In this document: piece after piece, positions 44,993-53,405 of the stretch | How the letters are laid out: each line of letters starts with the position of its first letter | Position numbering within the stretch: the stretch's first letter is position 1 | Assembly (NCBI RefSeq): GCF_006439025.1 | Contig: NZ_RCYZ01000009.1 | Coordinates: 169,741 to 233,740, forward strand | From: Hymenobacter nivis | Lineage (GTDB): Bacteria; Bacteroidota; Bacteroidia; Cytophagales; Hymenobacteraceae | Direction of reading: 5' to 3' | Length of the DNA stretch: 64,000 nucleotides | Program-made: the position numbers and the translations under genes | The notes under the pieces: generated by a model | Seen by the model: the letters and a program-made list of their open reading frames with translations, nothing else | Told to the model about the DNA's origin: nothing | The model's database searches: none

Positions 44993-47539
44993 CTACGGCC
45001 GCGGGGCCACTTGCAGGGCCCCGCGGCCCAGCACCGGCTGCCCGCCCACCGACACGCCCTGCGCCACGAGCTGGAAGCGCCCGGCCGCGTCGGCGGTGTA
45101 GAAAGTGAGTTCGGCCTCGCCGGCGGCGTTGGTGCGCACGTCGGGGTTCCAGTACAGGGTGCGGCGGCGCGGGTCGGCGGGCGCGGCAGCGGGCTGGGGC
45201 CGGTCGTAGCGGGGCTGGTAGAACTGCCGCGGGCAGGCGTAGCCGTTCGAGTACACGGCCAGGATGCCCGGCGCCAGCTCCATGGACGGCTGGTAGCTAG
45301 GGGCCCCGCGGCGGGTGTACACGGCGATGACGCCCCCGGCCCCCCGCGTTCCGTAAATCGCGGCTTCGGCCCCCTTCAGCACCTCGATGGTTTCCACGTC
45401 GCGGGCCGGAAAAAAGGACAGCACGTCCTGGTCCACGGGCAGGCCGTCGAGCACAAACAGCGGCCGGTTGCTGCCCTGAATGGACGAGGGCCCCCGGATT
45501 TGGACCACCATGTTGGGCTCGGCCCCGGTCACGTTCACGCCCGGAATCCGGCCCTGGAGCACCTGGAACAGCGTCAGGTTGGACACGGCCATGAAAGCGG
45601 GGTCGTCGAGCCGCAGCACGGTGGCATTGAGCGGGTTGTAGATGCGGCGGCTGTCCATCACCACCGCTTTTCTACCCCGCACGCTCACGTTGCCCAGCAA
45701 AATCGTTTTGGCCGTGTCGCGGCGGAAGCGGCGGTCGGCCGCCACCTGGGCCTGGGCGCCGCGCAGGGCCCCGGCCTCGGCGGGCGTGGGCAGGCGGGGC
45801 AGCGGTGGCAGGGCCCCGGCGGCCACGGGCGGGCCGGCGTCGAGGCGCAGCACCACGTTGGCGCCGCCGCGGGCGGTGCGGGCTTGCAGCGTGAAGCGGG
45901 CGGTATCGGCGCAGCCGCCCAGGCCATTAAACAGGAAGCGGCCCTGGTCGTCGGTGGTGGCGGGCAGCACCAGGCGGCGGGGCTGGCCGCGCAACAGCAC
46001 CAGCCGGGCGTTGGGTACGGGCTTGCCGCCGGGCGTAAGCACTTGCCCCCGCAGGCCCAGCGACTGCGCGGCCCCGAACGGGCGCGGCGGCGCCTGGCCG
46101 GCCAGCACGTCCTGCCAGGCAAAGCGGCGCCAGCCCTGCGTCAGCAGCAGGGCGTCGAGGGCCCCGGCGGTGGCGGCGGTGGGGTTTTCAAAATAATAAC
46201 CCGGGTCTTCCACGTAGCCCACCAGGTCGGAGGTCAGCAGCAGGCTCGTGGCAATGGTTTCGGCGGCAGTGGGGGCCCCGGCGGCATCGGCCACGGCCAC
46301 CGACAGGTGGGTGGCGCCCACCGGCTGGCCGGCGGCGTCGGTCACGGCCACGCGCAGGCGCACCGCCTCGCGGGGGCCGTAGGCGGGGCGGTCGGGGGCC
46401 AGGGCCACGCGCAGCGGGGCGGCCTCGGGGGCGAAGGCCAGGCGCTCGGCCTGGGGCACGCCCGCGCCGTCAAACACCGTGAAGTGCACGATGCCGGCCG
46501 CAAACTTGGCCCGCGGAATGCGCACCATGAACTCGTCTTGGCCCGCCACGGTGCCCTGCCCGAGGTAGCCAATGGCGCCCCGCACCTGGCCCAGCAGCAG
46601 CACCTGCCCGCCGGGGGCCCCGCGCTGCCGGATGCTCACGCGGTAGGCGTTGGGCTCGGGCGTCACGCGTAAGGCGTAGCCGCTGGCACGGGCCGCGGGC
46701 AGCGGCACCACCAGCGGCTTGCCTTCGGGCGGGGCCACCACGGCGCGGTAGCGCTGGCCGGGCTGCGGCGTCAGTTGGAAAGTGCCCATGCCCAGGTGCG
46801 CGCTGCGGAACGTGGCCACGGGCTGGTCCTGGGCGTCGAGCACCTGGCCCGTCACCTCCAGGCCGCGCCCGGCGTAGTCTACGGCCTTGAAGGCTATGGT
46901 GCTCTCCAGGCCCGCCACCAGGCTGCCGCCCTCGGGGAAGAACTGCACATCGGGCGGGGCCCCCAGGCGGCGGGCCTCGGTGCGGGCGGCCGCGGCCGTG
47001 GCGCGCTCGTCGGCCCGGGCGTCGGGGGCCCCGGGGCCCTCGGCGGCGGGGCTGGCGGCGGGCCACACGTGCAGGCGGCGCTGGTAGAAGTAATCGGGGC
47101 CGGCGTTGCGCATCCAGTCGGTGTAGGCGCGCAGCTGGTAGGTGCCGGGGGCCAGCGTATCGGGCAGGGCCAGGGCCCCAGGGGCGCGGCCGCCGGCCAG
47201 GTGCAGGGCCTGGCGCAGCACCACCCGGCGCTGGGCCGATACCAGCTCGACGTGCAGCACCTGGCTCAGCGAGTCGGGCCGGTGCTGCTCGCCGTCCACG
47301 AGGTAGGCCCCGTACCACACGGTTTCGCCGGCGGCGTAGCCGTCCTGGTCGAGGTGCAGGTAGGCTTTTTCGGGCCGGGCGGCGGCGTAGTACAGCTGCA
47401 CGCCCTGCACCAGGCGGCGAACTACCTCGTCGGGGCCCCCAGCGGCGGGGCGCAGGGCGGCCGTGCCCAGGCCCAGCAAACCCAGGCCGGCCAGGGCGTA
47501 CCAACGAAAACGATGCGGCACCGGGTAGGGCGTGGGCAT
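44993..47539 (-). CDS. MG2/plug-domain exported protein without a barrel
   Basis: An 848-residue exported protein. After a hydrophobic N-terminus (WYALAGLGLLGLGTAALRP) it has MG2-like macroglobulin domains: PEKAYLHLDQDGYAAGETVWYGAYLVDG and VALAPDRPAYGPREAVRLRVAV, typical of proteins related to alpha-2-macroglobulin. A carboxypeptidase-regulatory-like segment (GKPVPNARLVLLRGQ) and a TonB-receptor plug (LFQVLQGRIPGVNVTG, RPLFVLDGLPVD, VETIEVLKGAEAAIYGTRGAGG) follow. There is no ~22-strand barrel after the plug, only one more domain (LYWNPDVRTNAAGEAELTFYT). The role is unclear; partner-receptor interaction in the periplasm is possible. Confidence 0.82.
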   Translation of the reverse strand: MPTPYPVPHRFRWYALAGLGLLGLGTAALRPAAGGPDEVVRRLVQGVQLYYAAARPEKAYLHLDQDGYAAGETVWYGAYLVDGEQHRPDSLSQVLHVELVSAQRRVVLRQALHLAGGRAPGALALPDTLAPGTYQLRAYTDWMRNAGPDYFYQRRLHVWPAASPAAEGPGAPDARADERATAAAARTEARRLGAPPDVQFFPEGGSLVAGLESTIAFKAVDYAGRGLEVTGQVLDAQDQPVATFRSAHLGMGTFQLTPQPGQRYRAVVAPPEGKPLVVPLPAARASGYALRVTPEPNAYRVSIRQRGAPGGQVLLLGQVRGAIGYLGQGTVAGQDEFMVRIPRAKFAAGIVHFTVFDGAGVPQAERLAFAPEAAPLRVALAPDRPAYGPREAVRLRVAVTDAAGQPVGATHLSVAVADAAGAPTAAETIATSLLLTSDLVGYVEDPGYYFENPTAATAGALDALLLTQGWRRFAWQDVLAGQAPPRPFGAAQSLGLRGQVLTPGGKPVPNARLVLLRGQPRRLVLPATTDDQGRFLFNGLGGCADTARFTLQARTARGGANVVLRLDAGPPVAAGALPPLPRLPTPAEAGALRGAQAQVAADRRFRRDTAKTILLGNVSVRGRKAVVMDSRRIYNPLNATVLRLDDPAFMAVSNLTLFQVLQGRIPGVNVTGAEPNMVVQIRGPSSIQGSNRPLFVLDGLPVDQDVLSFFPARDVETIEVLKGAEAAIYGTRGAGGVIAVYTRRGAPSYQPSMELAPGILAVYSNGYACPRQFYQPRYDRPQPAAAPADPRRRTLYWNPDVRTNAAGEAELTFYTADAAGRFQLVAQGVSVGGQPVLGRGALQVAPRP

Positions 47540-47833
47540 GGCGGGAGGCGGTAAGGTGGAAGGAAAGGAAGCCGGGGCGGGGCCCCGGGCCAAAAGGTAA
47601 CGCTAGATACGAACAGCCACTGCATGGTTTGTGGGGCCCCGCCCCGCCCGGCGCTCACCCCCTGCAAATTACCGCGCTGCGGGAGCCTATTCGGCCAGCT
47701 TTTTGTTAAAGATGAGCACCCGCACCAGGGGCCCTGTAAGGTTCGCCGCGCGGGGCCGTCTACCGGGCCGGGCCCCTCTCCCATCCGGCGGGGCCCGCCG
47801 TTGCGTACTTCAGCTTTCACTTCGATTATCTCC

Positions 47834-48517
47834 ATGAAAAACCTATTGCAACTCGCCGCTGGCCTGGCCTTGCTGGCCGGCGCCACCGCCTGCGGCTCGC
47901 CCCAGGCCCAGGCGCAGGCCAAGCCCGGCACCCCCACGCGCTCCACCGCCGGCTTCGCCCCGGCCAACGCCGCCGGGCTGGCGCAGGCCACCTTCGCCGG
48001 GGGCTGCTTCTGGGCGCAGGAGGAAGCCTTTGAGCAGCTCAAGGGCGTGAAGCAGGTGGTGAGCGGCTACACCGGCGGCACCGTGGCCCACCCCACCTAC
48101 GAGCAGGTGGCGGGCCAGGAAACGGGCCACACCGAGGCCGTCGACATTTACTACGACCCCAAGCAGATCAGCTACCAGCAGCTGGCCGACGTGTTCTTCA
48201 CTGCCTCGCACGACCCCACGCAGCTCAACCGCCAGGGCCCCGACACGGGCCCCGAGTACCGCTCGGCCGTGTTTTACCGCACCCCGGCCGAGAAGAAAGT
48301 GCTCGAAACGACCATCGCCAAGGTGAACGGCTCGAAGGAGTACGACGGCAAAATCGTGACCCAGGTGGTGCCGCTCCAGCAGTTTTGGCCCGCCGAGGGC
48401 TACCACCAGGGCTACTACCGCCTGCACCCCGACAACCCCTACATCGAAAACGTGTCGGCCCACAAGGTGGAGCACGTTCAGAAGCTGTTCCCCAACTTGC
48501 TCAAGCCGGTGCTGTAG
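47834..48517 (+). CDS. msrA: Peptide-methionine (S)-S-oxide reductase, exported
   Basis: Reduces methionine-S-sulphoxide in proteins. The 227-residue protein has a lipoprotein-like N-terminus (LALLAGATAC, Cys20) and then the MsrA core: catalytic Cys58 in GGCFWAQEEAFEQLKGV, YTGGTVAHPTYEQV, GHTEAVDIYYDP, FFTASHDPTQLNRQGPDTGPEYRS and the C-terminal YHQGYY region. Export of MsrA suggests repair of oxidised envelope proteins. It has no fused MsrB. It is divergent from the MG2/plug gene. Confidence 0.95.
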   Translation: MKNLLQLAAGLALLAGATACGSPQAQAQAKPGTPTRSTAGFAPANAAGLAQATFAGGCFWAQEEAFEQLKGVKQVVSGYTGGTVAHPTYEQVAGQETGHTEAVDIYYDPKQISYQQLADVFFTASHDPTQLNRQGPDTGPEYRSAVFYRTPAEKKVLETTIAKVNGSKEYDGKIVTQVVPLQQFWPAEGYHQGYYRLHPDNPYIENVSAHKVEHVQKLFPNLLKPVL

Positions 48518-48664
48518 GGCCCCCGGCCGGCCGGCGGGTGCCCCGCCCCGCCCAAGCTAGGCAATTAGATTTTTAACTTTTAATACCCTTCCCTCGGCGC
48601 TTCGTGCCGGAGGCGGGCAATAAGCTGAAGCTTGGGCTGTTGGGCCCCGGCCCCGCCGCGAAGC

Positions 48665-48699
48665 AAAAAGCCTCTGGCCCCACGGCCAGGGGCTTTTTT
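48665..48699 (+). terminator. Intrinsic terminator
   Basis: AAAAAGCCTCTGGCC and GGCCAGGGGCTTTTT around a short loop, 148 bp after msrA. It separates msrA from the kinase gene. Confidence 0.75.
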
Positions 48700-48733
48700 T
48701 TGCACTCTGGCGTGAGGCTTTGCGGCCGGCGGT

Positions 48734-48741
48734 TACCTTTG
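48734..48741 (+). promoter_or_regulatory. Candidate Bacteroidota -7 box
   Basis: TACCTTTG matches TAnnTTTG, 27 bp before the kinase start. Confidence 0.5.
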
Positions 48742-48768
48742 GGCCCCGCCCTTCATTCTGCCCGCCGC

Positions 48769-50652
48769 ATGCCCCCTGCCCCTGCGCCCGCTCCTGGGTT
48801 CGATTTCCAGCTGGTTTTTGCCGCCCTGCCCACGCCCCACGCGCTGCTGGGCCCCAGCGGCCAGGTGCTGGTGCTGAACGACGCCCTGCTGGCCCTGCTG
48901 CCCGGCCCGGCGGGCACCCGCCTGCCGGGCCGCCCCCTGGCCGAGCTGCTGCACGCCTGCGCGGCCGCCGAGGCCCTGCTGCCCCCCGCCGCCGACTGGC
49001 CCTCCGCCCTGGCCCGGGCCCTGGCCACGGGCCAGGCCGAGGTGCTCACGCCCGCCCCCCAGCGCGCCGCCCCCGGGGCCCGCTACTGGCAGGCCACGCT
49101 CCGGGCCATTCCGGCCTACCGCCGCTCGCCCCCGGGCCTGCTGCTGGGCCTGCTCGACGTGACCGATGCGCTCCAGCCCGCCGACCCCCACTCGCTGCAA
49201 AGCCAGGCCCGCTTGCGCATTTTTGCCGAGCACCTACCCCAGCAGATGTGGACGGCCATGGCCGACGGCCGCCTGGAATTTTTCAACGAGCGCACGGCCG
49301 AGTTTTTGGGCGAAGACGTGGGCAACGGGGGCCCCACCGACTGGCGGCGCGCCGTGCACCCCGACGACCAGGAAGCGGCGCAGGCCCGCTGGCGGCAGGC
49401 CGTGGCCCAGGGCACCCCGTTTGAGGTGGAGGTGCGCCTGCTGCGCCACGACGGGGCCTACCGCTGGGTGCTGGCCCAAGCCGAGGCCGCCCGCGACGCC
49501 CAGGGCCGCGTGCTGCGCTGGTACGGCACCAACACCGACATTCACCCCCTGCGCACCCTGACGCGCCAGCTGGTGCGCCGCGAGCAGGAGTTCCGCTTCC
49601 TCGTCGAGCACCTGCCGCACTTGGTGTGGGCCGCCACCGCCGACGGCCGCCTCACCTTCGTCAACCAGCACTGGGTGGCCTACACCGGCTTGGCCCTCGA
49701 CCAGGCCCAGGAGGGCTGGGGCCAGCTGCTGCCCCCCGAAGACCGCCCCGTGGCCCTGCAGGCCCTGGCCGCCCACTGGGCCAGCGGCCGCGCCTTCGAG
49801 CTGCACACCCGCCTGCGCGAGGCCAGCACCGGCGAGTACCGCTGGTTTGTGCACCGCGGCGAGCCCCTCTACGACAGCCGGGGCCAGTTTGTGCGCTGGT
49901 ACGGCACCAGCACCGACGTGGACGACGCCGTGCGCACCCAGGGCCTGCTGGAGGAGCAAAACCAGCGCCTGACCCGCGCTAACCAGGACTTCGACAACTT
50001 CGTGTACGCCGCCAGCCACGACCTCAAGCAGCCCATCAACAACATGGCCGGCATCTTTGAGGAGCTCACCCGCACGGCTTATTTCCGCGACCCCGAGGCC
50101 GTGCAGCTGGTGGCCTACTTCGAGCGGGCCCTAACCCAGATTTACGGCACCATCGACGACCTCACGGCCGTGGTGCAGCTCCAGCGCCCGCAGCCCGCCC
50201 CGCCCGAGGCCGTGGCCCTGGCCCCGCTGGTGCACGCCATTGTGCACGGCGTGCAGGCCCAGGCCCTCCGCCTGCGGGCCGACATTAGCGTTGACGTAAC
50301 CCGGTGCCCTTCGGTGCTTTACGTGCGCTCCCACTTGCAGAGCCTGCTCTCCAACCTGCTCGGCAACGCCCTGAAGTACGCCGCCCCCGGCCGCCCGCCC
50401 CGCATTTCAATAAGTGCCGTGCCTGACGCCAAAACCGGCCGCCCCGTGCTCACGGTGCAGGACAATGGCCTGGGCATCGACCTCGACCGGTTTGGGCCCC
50501 AGCTCTTCCAGCAGTTTGCCCGCTTCCACGCCCACATCGACGGCACGGGCATGGGCCTCTACCTCGTCAACCGCATCGTGGAAAGCCACGGCGGCCGCCT
50601 CGAAGTAGCCAGCGTGGTGGACGCCGGCACCACGTTCACGCTGTATTTGTAG
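48769..50652 (+). CDS. Soluble PAS-domain sensor histidine kinase
   Basis: A 627-residue cytosolic kinase without membrane helices. A PAS-like N-terminal region (10-135) is followed by two PAS_3-type domains at ~150-260 and ~275-385, each ending WYGTNTDI or WYGTSTDV. HisKA puts the phosphorylated His at 417 in YAASHDLKQPINNM; the ATPase domain has LLGNALKYA (N box), DNGLGID and GTGMGLYLVNRIVESHGG. It is an orphan: no response regulator is adjacent. The ATG giving MPPAPAPAPGFDFQ follows the -7 box; an in-frame frame extends upstream through the terminator. Confidence 0.92.
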   Translation: MPPAPAPAPGFDFQLVFAALPTPHALLGPSGQVLVLNDALLALLPGPAGTRLPGRPLAELLHACAAAEALLPPAADWPSALARALATGQAEVLTPAPQRAAPGARYWQATLRAIPAYRRSPPGLLLGLLDVTDALQPADPHSLQSQARLRIFAEHLPQQMWTAMADGRLEFFNERTAEFLGEDVGNGGPTDWRRAVHPDDQEAAQARWRQAVAQGTPFEVEVRLLRHDGAYRWVLAQAEAARDAQGRVLRWYGTNTDIHPLRTLTRQLVRREQEFRFLVEHLPHLVWAATADGRLTFVNQHWVAYTGLALDQAQEGWGQLLPPEDRPVALQALAAHWASGRAFELHTRLREASTGEYRWFVHRGEPLYDSRGQFVRWYGTSTDVDDAVRTQGLLEEQNQRLTRANQDFDNFVYAASHDLKQPINNMAGIFEELTRTAYFRDPEAVQLVAYFERALTQIYGTIDDLTAVVQLQRPQPAPPEAVALAPLVHAIVHGVQAQALRLRADISVDVTRCPSVLYVRSHLQSLLSNLLGNALKYAAPGRPPRISISAVPDAKTGRPVLTVQDNGLGIDLDRFGPQLFQQFARFHAHIDGTGMGLYLVNRIVESHGGRLEVASVVDAGTTFTLYL

Positions 50653-50757
50653 CAGGCCCCTAGCTTTTGGTTGATGGCTTTTAACTTAAGAGCAGCGGCG
50701 TTTAGGGCCCTGGGGACTAAGGCGCCGGCAGCAGTTGGAGCCCCGCAAGGCCACGGT

Positions 50758-50788
50758 GCCGCGCGCCATGAAGCGCGGCGTTCTTTTT
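50758..50788 (+). terminator. Intrinsic terminator
   Basis: GCCGCGC and GCGCGGC around an 8-nt loop, followed by GTTCTTTTT, about 110 bp after the kinase stop. Confidence 0.6.
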
Positions 50789-50885
50789 CGTGCGGTTCTT
50801 CTTTTGGGAACAACTCTAGCGGCTAATGACTTTTTGGGGCCCCAACCGTTCCCAATTTCCCGCCGCTACCCATCCGCCCACCCCC

Positions 50886-52049
50886 ATGCTTGCCTCCAAA
50901 CTGCCCGACGTGGGCACCAGCGTCTTCACCCGCATGACCCTGCTGGCCCAGGAAACCGGGGCCCTCAACCTGGCCCAAGGCTTTCCCGACTACGCCCCGC
51001 CGCAGGCTTTGCGCGAGGCCCTGGCCCGCCACGCCCTCTCGCCCGACGGCCACCAGTACGCGGCCATGCCGGGACTGCCGCGGCTGCGGGCCGCCATTGC
51101 CGCGCAGGTGGGCCGCCTGCGCCCGGGGGCCCTGGCGCCCGACCCCGACGCGGAAATTACCGTGACGGCCGGCGCCACGGAGGCGCTGTACGCGGTGCTG
51201 GCGGCCGTGGTGCGGCCCGGCGACGAGGTGCTGGTGTTCGAGCCGGCCTACGATTTGTACGGGCCCGCCATCCGGCTGCAGGGCGGCGTGCCGCGCTACG
51301 TGCGCCTGCCCGCCCCCAGCTTCCGGCCCGATTGGGACGCGGTGCGGGCGGCCTTTTCGGCCCGCACCCGGCTGGTGCTCGTGAACTCGCCGCACAACCC
51401 CAGCGGGGCCGTGTTTTCGGCCGAGGACTGGGACGCGCTGGCCGACCTCGTGGACGGCACCGACGCGCTGGTGCTCAGCGACGAAGTATATGAGCACCTG
51501 GTGTTTGATGGGGCCCCGGCGCGCAGCGCGCGGCAGCACCCGGGCCTGCGCGGGCGCAGCTTCGTGCTCTCCTCGTTTGGCAAAACCTACCACGCCACGG
51601 GCTGGAAGGTGGGCTACTGCGTGGCCCCGCCGGCCCTCACGCGCGAGCTGCGCCGGGTGCACCAGTTCGTCACGTTCAGCGTGAGCACGCCCACCCAGCT
51701 CGCCCTGGCCGACGCCCTGGAGGCCGACGCCACCGACGCCCACGCCCGCGGCCTGGCCGACTTCTACCAAGCCAAGCGCGACCTGTTCCGGGGCTTGCTG
51801 GCCGACACTGGTTGGGAGCTACTGGCCGTGCCGGGCGGCTACTTCCAGCTGGCGGGCTACGAAGCGTTTTCCGGGGCCCCGGATGTGGAGTTTGCCGAGG
51901 AGCTGGCCCGGCGCTGGGGCGTGGCCGTGGTGCCGGTATCCGCGTTTTACCACGACGGCTACGACCCGGGCCTGGTGCGCTTCTGCTTTGCCAAAGAGGC
52001 CCCCACGCTAGAAGCCGCCGCCGAGCGGCTGCGCCAAGCGCCCAACTAG
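50886..52049 (+). CDS. PLP-dependent aminotransferase (methionine/glutamine-type, YbdL-like)
   Basis: A 387-residue fold-type I aminotransferase. The PLP Lys is in SSFGKTYHATGWKVGY; NSPHNPSGAVFSAEDW, SDEVYEHLVFDG and NLAQGFPDYAPP are as in the methionine aminotransferase / kynurenine aminotransferase subgroup. Such enzymes transaminate methionine, glutamine or aromatic amino acids. The omega-amidase-like protein at 58192 belongs to the pathway that commonly clears the resulting alpha-keto amides. The start MLASKLPDVGTSVFTRM is the family N-terminus. Confidence 0.9.
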   Translation: MLASKLPDVGTSVFTRMTLLAQETGALNLAQGFPDYAPPQALREALARHALSPDGHQYAAMPGLPRLRAAIAAQVGRLRPGALAPDPDAEITVTAGATEALYAVLAAVVRPGDEVLVFEPAYDLYGPAIRLQGGVPRYVRLPAPSFRPDWDAVRAAFSARTRLVLVNSPHNPSGAVFSAEDWDALADLVDGTDALVLSDEVYEHLVFDGAPARSARQHPGLRGRSFVLSSFGKTYHATGWKVGYCVAPPALTRELRRVHQFVTFSVSTPTQLALADALEADATDAHARGLADFYQAKRDLFRGLLADTGWELLAVPGGYFQLAGYEAFSGAPDVEFAEELARRWGVAVVPVSAFYHDGYDPGLVRFCFAKEAPTLEAAAERLRQAPN

Positions 52050-52090
52050 GGGCCTTGTAGGGCGAGGCGTAACCTCGTCCCCCACGGGCG

Positions 52091-53233
52091 CTACCCCCGC
52101 ACCACCGCCGCGCGGAGTGGCGCGGGCTTTTTGGCCTTGTGGCGGCGGCCCCACCACAGCAGCGTGCCGGTGACGGGCAAGCTGGCCGAAATTAGGCTGA
52201 TGAGGAAGGCGACGATTTTGCCGCCCAGGCCCAGGATTTGGCCGGTGTGCAGGTCGTAGTTCAGGTCGCCGAGCTTCTTGCCGGGGCTTTTGGTAGCGTG
52301 GGGCAGGGCCCCCAGCAGCTGGCCCGACACGGGGTGGAAGTAGTACTCATCGCGGTGGTAGTAGTGCAGCGCCTTTTGGTAGGTGAGGCAGTACAAGGGC
52401 TGCTTGGGGTCGTTAGCCGGCCCAACCATCACCATGTCGGCGGTGGGCGACTGGCGGCGCACTTGGGCGTAGGCCACGTCCACCAGCGGCTGGGCGGGGG
52501 CCAGGGCGGCGGCCAGCGTGTCCACGCGGGGCGGGGTTTCTTCCTGGGGGTAGTGGTGGCCGGCGTTGGCCAGGGTGCTGGCCGCTTGCAGCCACGAGCC
52601 GAAGCTCATGAACAGCCCGCTGAGGGCGATGACGAACGCGCCCGCCGCCACGTAGAAGCCCAGCACCTGGTGCAGGTCGTAGTTCAGGCGGCGCCACTTG
52701 CTGCCCCACTTGATGGTGAGGCGCTGCTTGCGCTCCTGCCGGCGCTTGGGCCACCACAGCACCAGGCCGGTAACCAGCATGACCAGGAAAATGGCGACGG
52801 CCACACCCACAATCCACTCGCCCACGGCTATCGGCAGCAGTAGGTACATGTGCAGGGCCTGCACGATGCTGAAGAAGTCGGTGCGCAGGTTCTGCTCGTG
52901 CAGCAACTGGCCGGTGTAGGGGTTCAGCGAGGCCATGTAGCTACCCCCGGCCGGGTCGGAGAAATACACCGTGGTCGAGCGGCCCGGCCCGTAGTAGGTG
53001 GTGTACAGCGGCGTGGCGCCGGGGTGCTGCGCCACGGTGGCCGCGTGCAGGCGCGAGGGCGGCAGCGGGGCCCCGTGGGCCGGCGCCGCCACCAGCCGCC
53101 AGGGCTCAACGGCGTCCCGGATTTCGTCCTGAAACGTGAAAATAGCCCCCGTCAAACTCACCACGAAAACGACCAGCCCCGAGCCGAGGCCCAGCCACAA
53201 GTGCAGTTTACCAATGGCTTGCTTAAGGGTCAT
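52091..53233 (-). CDS. PepSY-associated membrane protein (iron-related reductase-like)
   Basis: A 380-residue inner-membrane protein: GKLHLWLGLGSGLVVFVVSLTG as the first helix with HLWLG, then a periplasmic PepSY-like region, ALHMYLLLPIAVGEWIVG, WWPKRR and two further helix pairs, with LNYDLHQVLGFY and LNYDLHTGQILGLGG each carrying a conserved His. The PepSY_TM family includes proteins that reduce ferric siderophores. It lies 172 bp downstream of the siderophore receptor on the same strand, which supports a joint iron role. Confidence 0.88.
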   Translation of the reverse strand: MTLKQAIGKLHLWLGLGSGLVVFVVSLTGAIFTFQDEIRDAVEPWRLVAAPAHGAPLPPSRLHAATVAQHPGATPLYTTYYGPGRSTTVYFSDPAGGSYMASLNPYTGQLLHEQNLRTDFFSIVQALHMYLLLPIAVGEWIVGVAVAIFLVMLVTGLVLWWPKRRQERKQRLTIKWGSKWRRLNYDLHQVLGFYVAAGAFVIALSGLFMSFGSWLQAASTLANAGHHYPQEETPPRVDTLAAALAPAQPLVDVAYAQVRRQSPTADMVMVGPANDPKQPLYCLTYQKALHYYHRDEYYFHPVSGQLLGALPHATKSPGKKLGDLNYDLHTGQILGLGGKIVAFLISLISASLPVTGTLLWWGRRHKAKKPAPLRAAVVRG

Positions 53234-53253
53234 GGCGAGGAGGTTTTGGTGAG

Positions 53254-53397
53254 GTAGCTTGGACTCTGCGAGTCCGAGCGTGAGCGCAGCGAGCAGTTAC
53301 GGCTGCGCGGGTATTAAACAACTATTCGTCAACCAAGCGATTTGCAGACGCGGGATGCTCGCTGTGCTCACGCTCGGACTCGCAGCGTCCAAACTAC
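53254..53397. repeat. 42-bp near-perfect inverted repeat (MITE/REP-like)
   Basis: Arms 53254-53295 and 53356-53397 are reverse complements with about three mismatches in 42; the core arm reads GGACTCTGCGAGTCCGAGCG then TGAGCGCAGCGAGCA. The 60-bp centre has no gene. Smaller relatives of the arm's end lie near 20965-21066. It sits between the siderophore receptor and PepSY genes. Confidence 0.8.
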
Positions 53398-53405
53398 AAT
53401 TGCTA

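Noticed and set aside
44972..45000. GGCCGTAGGGC/GCCCTACGGCC hairpin as terminator of the MG2/plug gene
   Set aside because: The stem overlaps the stop region and no U-run follows on the minus strand.
52050..52090. GGGCGAGG...CCTCGTCC hairpin as terminator between the convergent aminotransferase and PepSY genes
   Set aside because: Stem is short with one mismatch and no T-run, so it was not listed.
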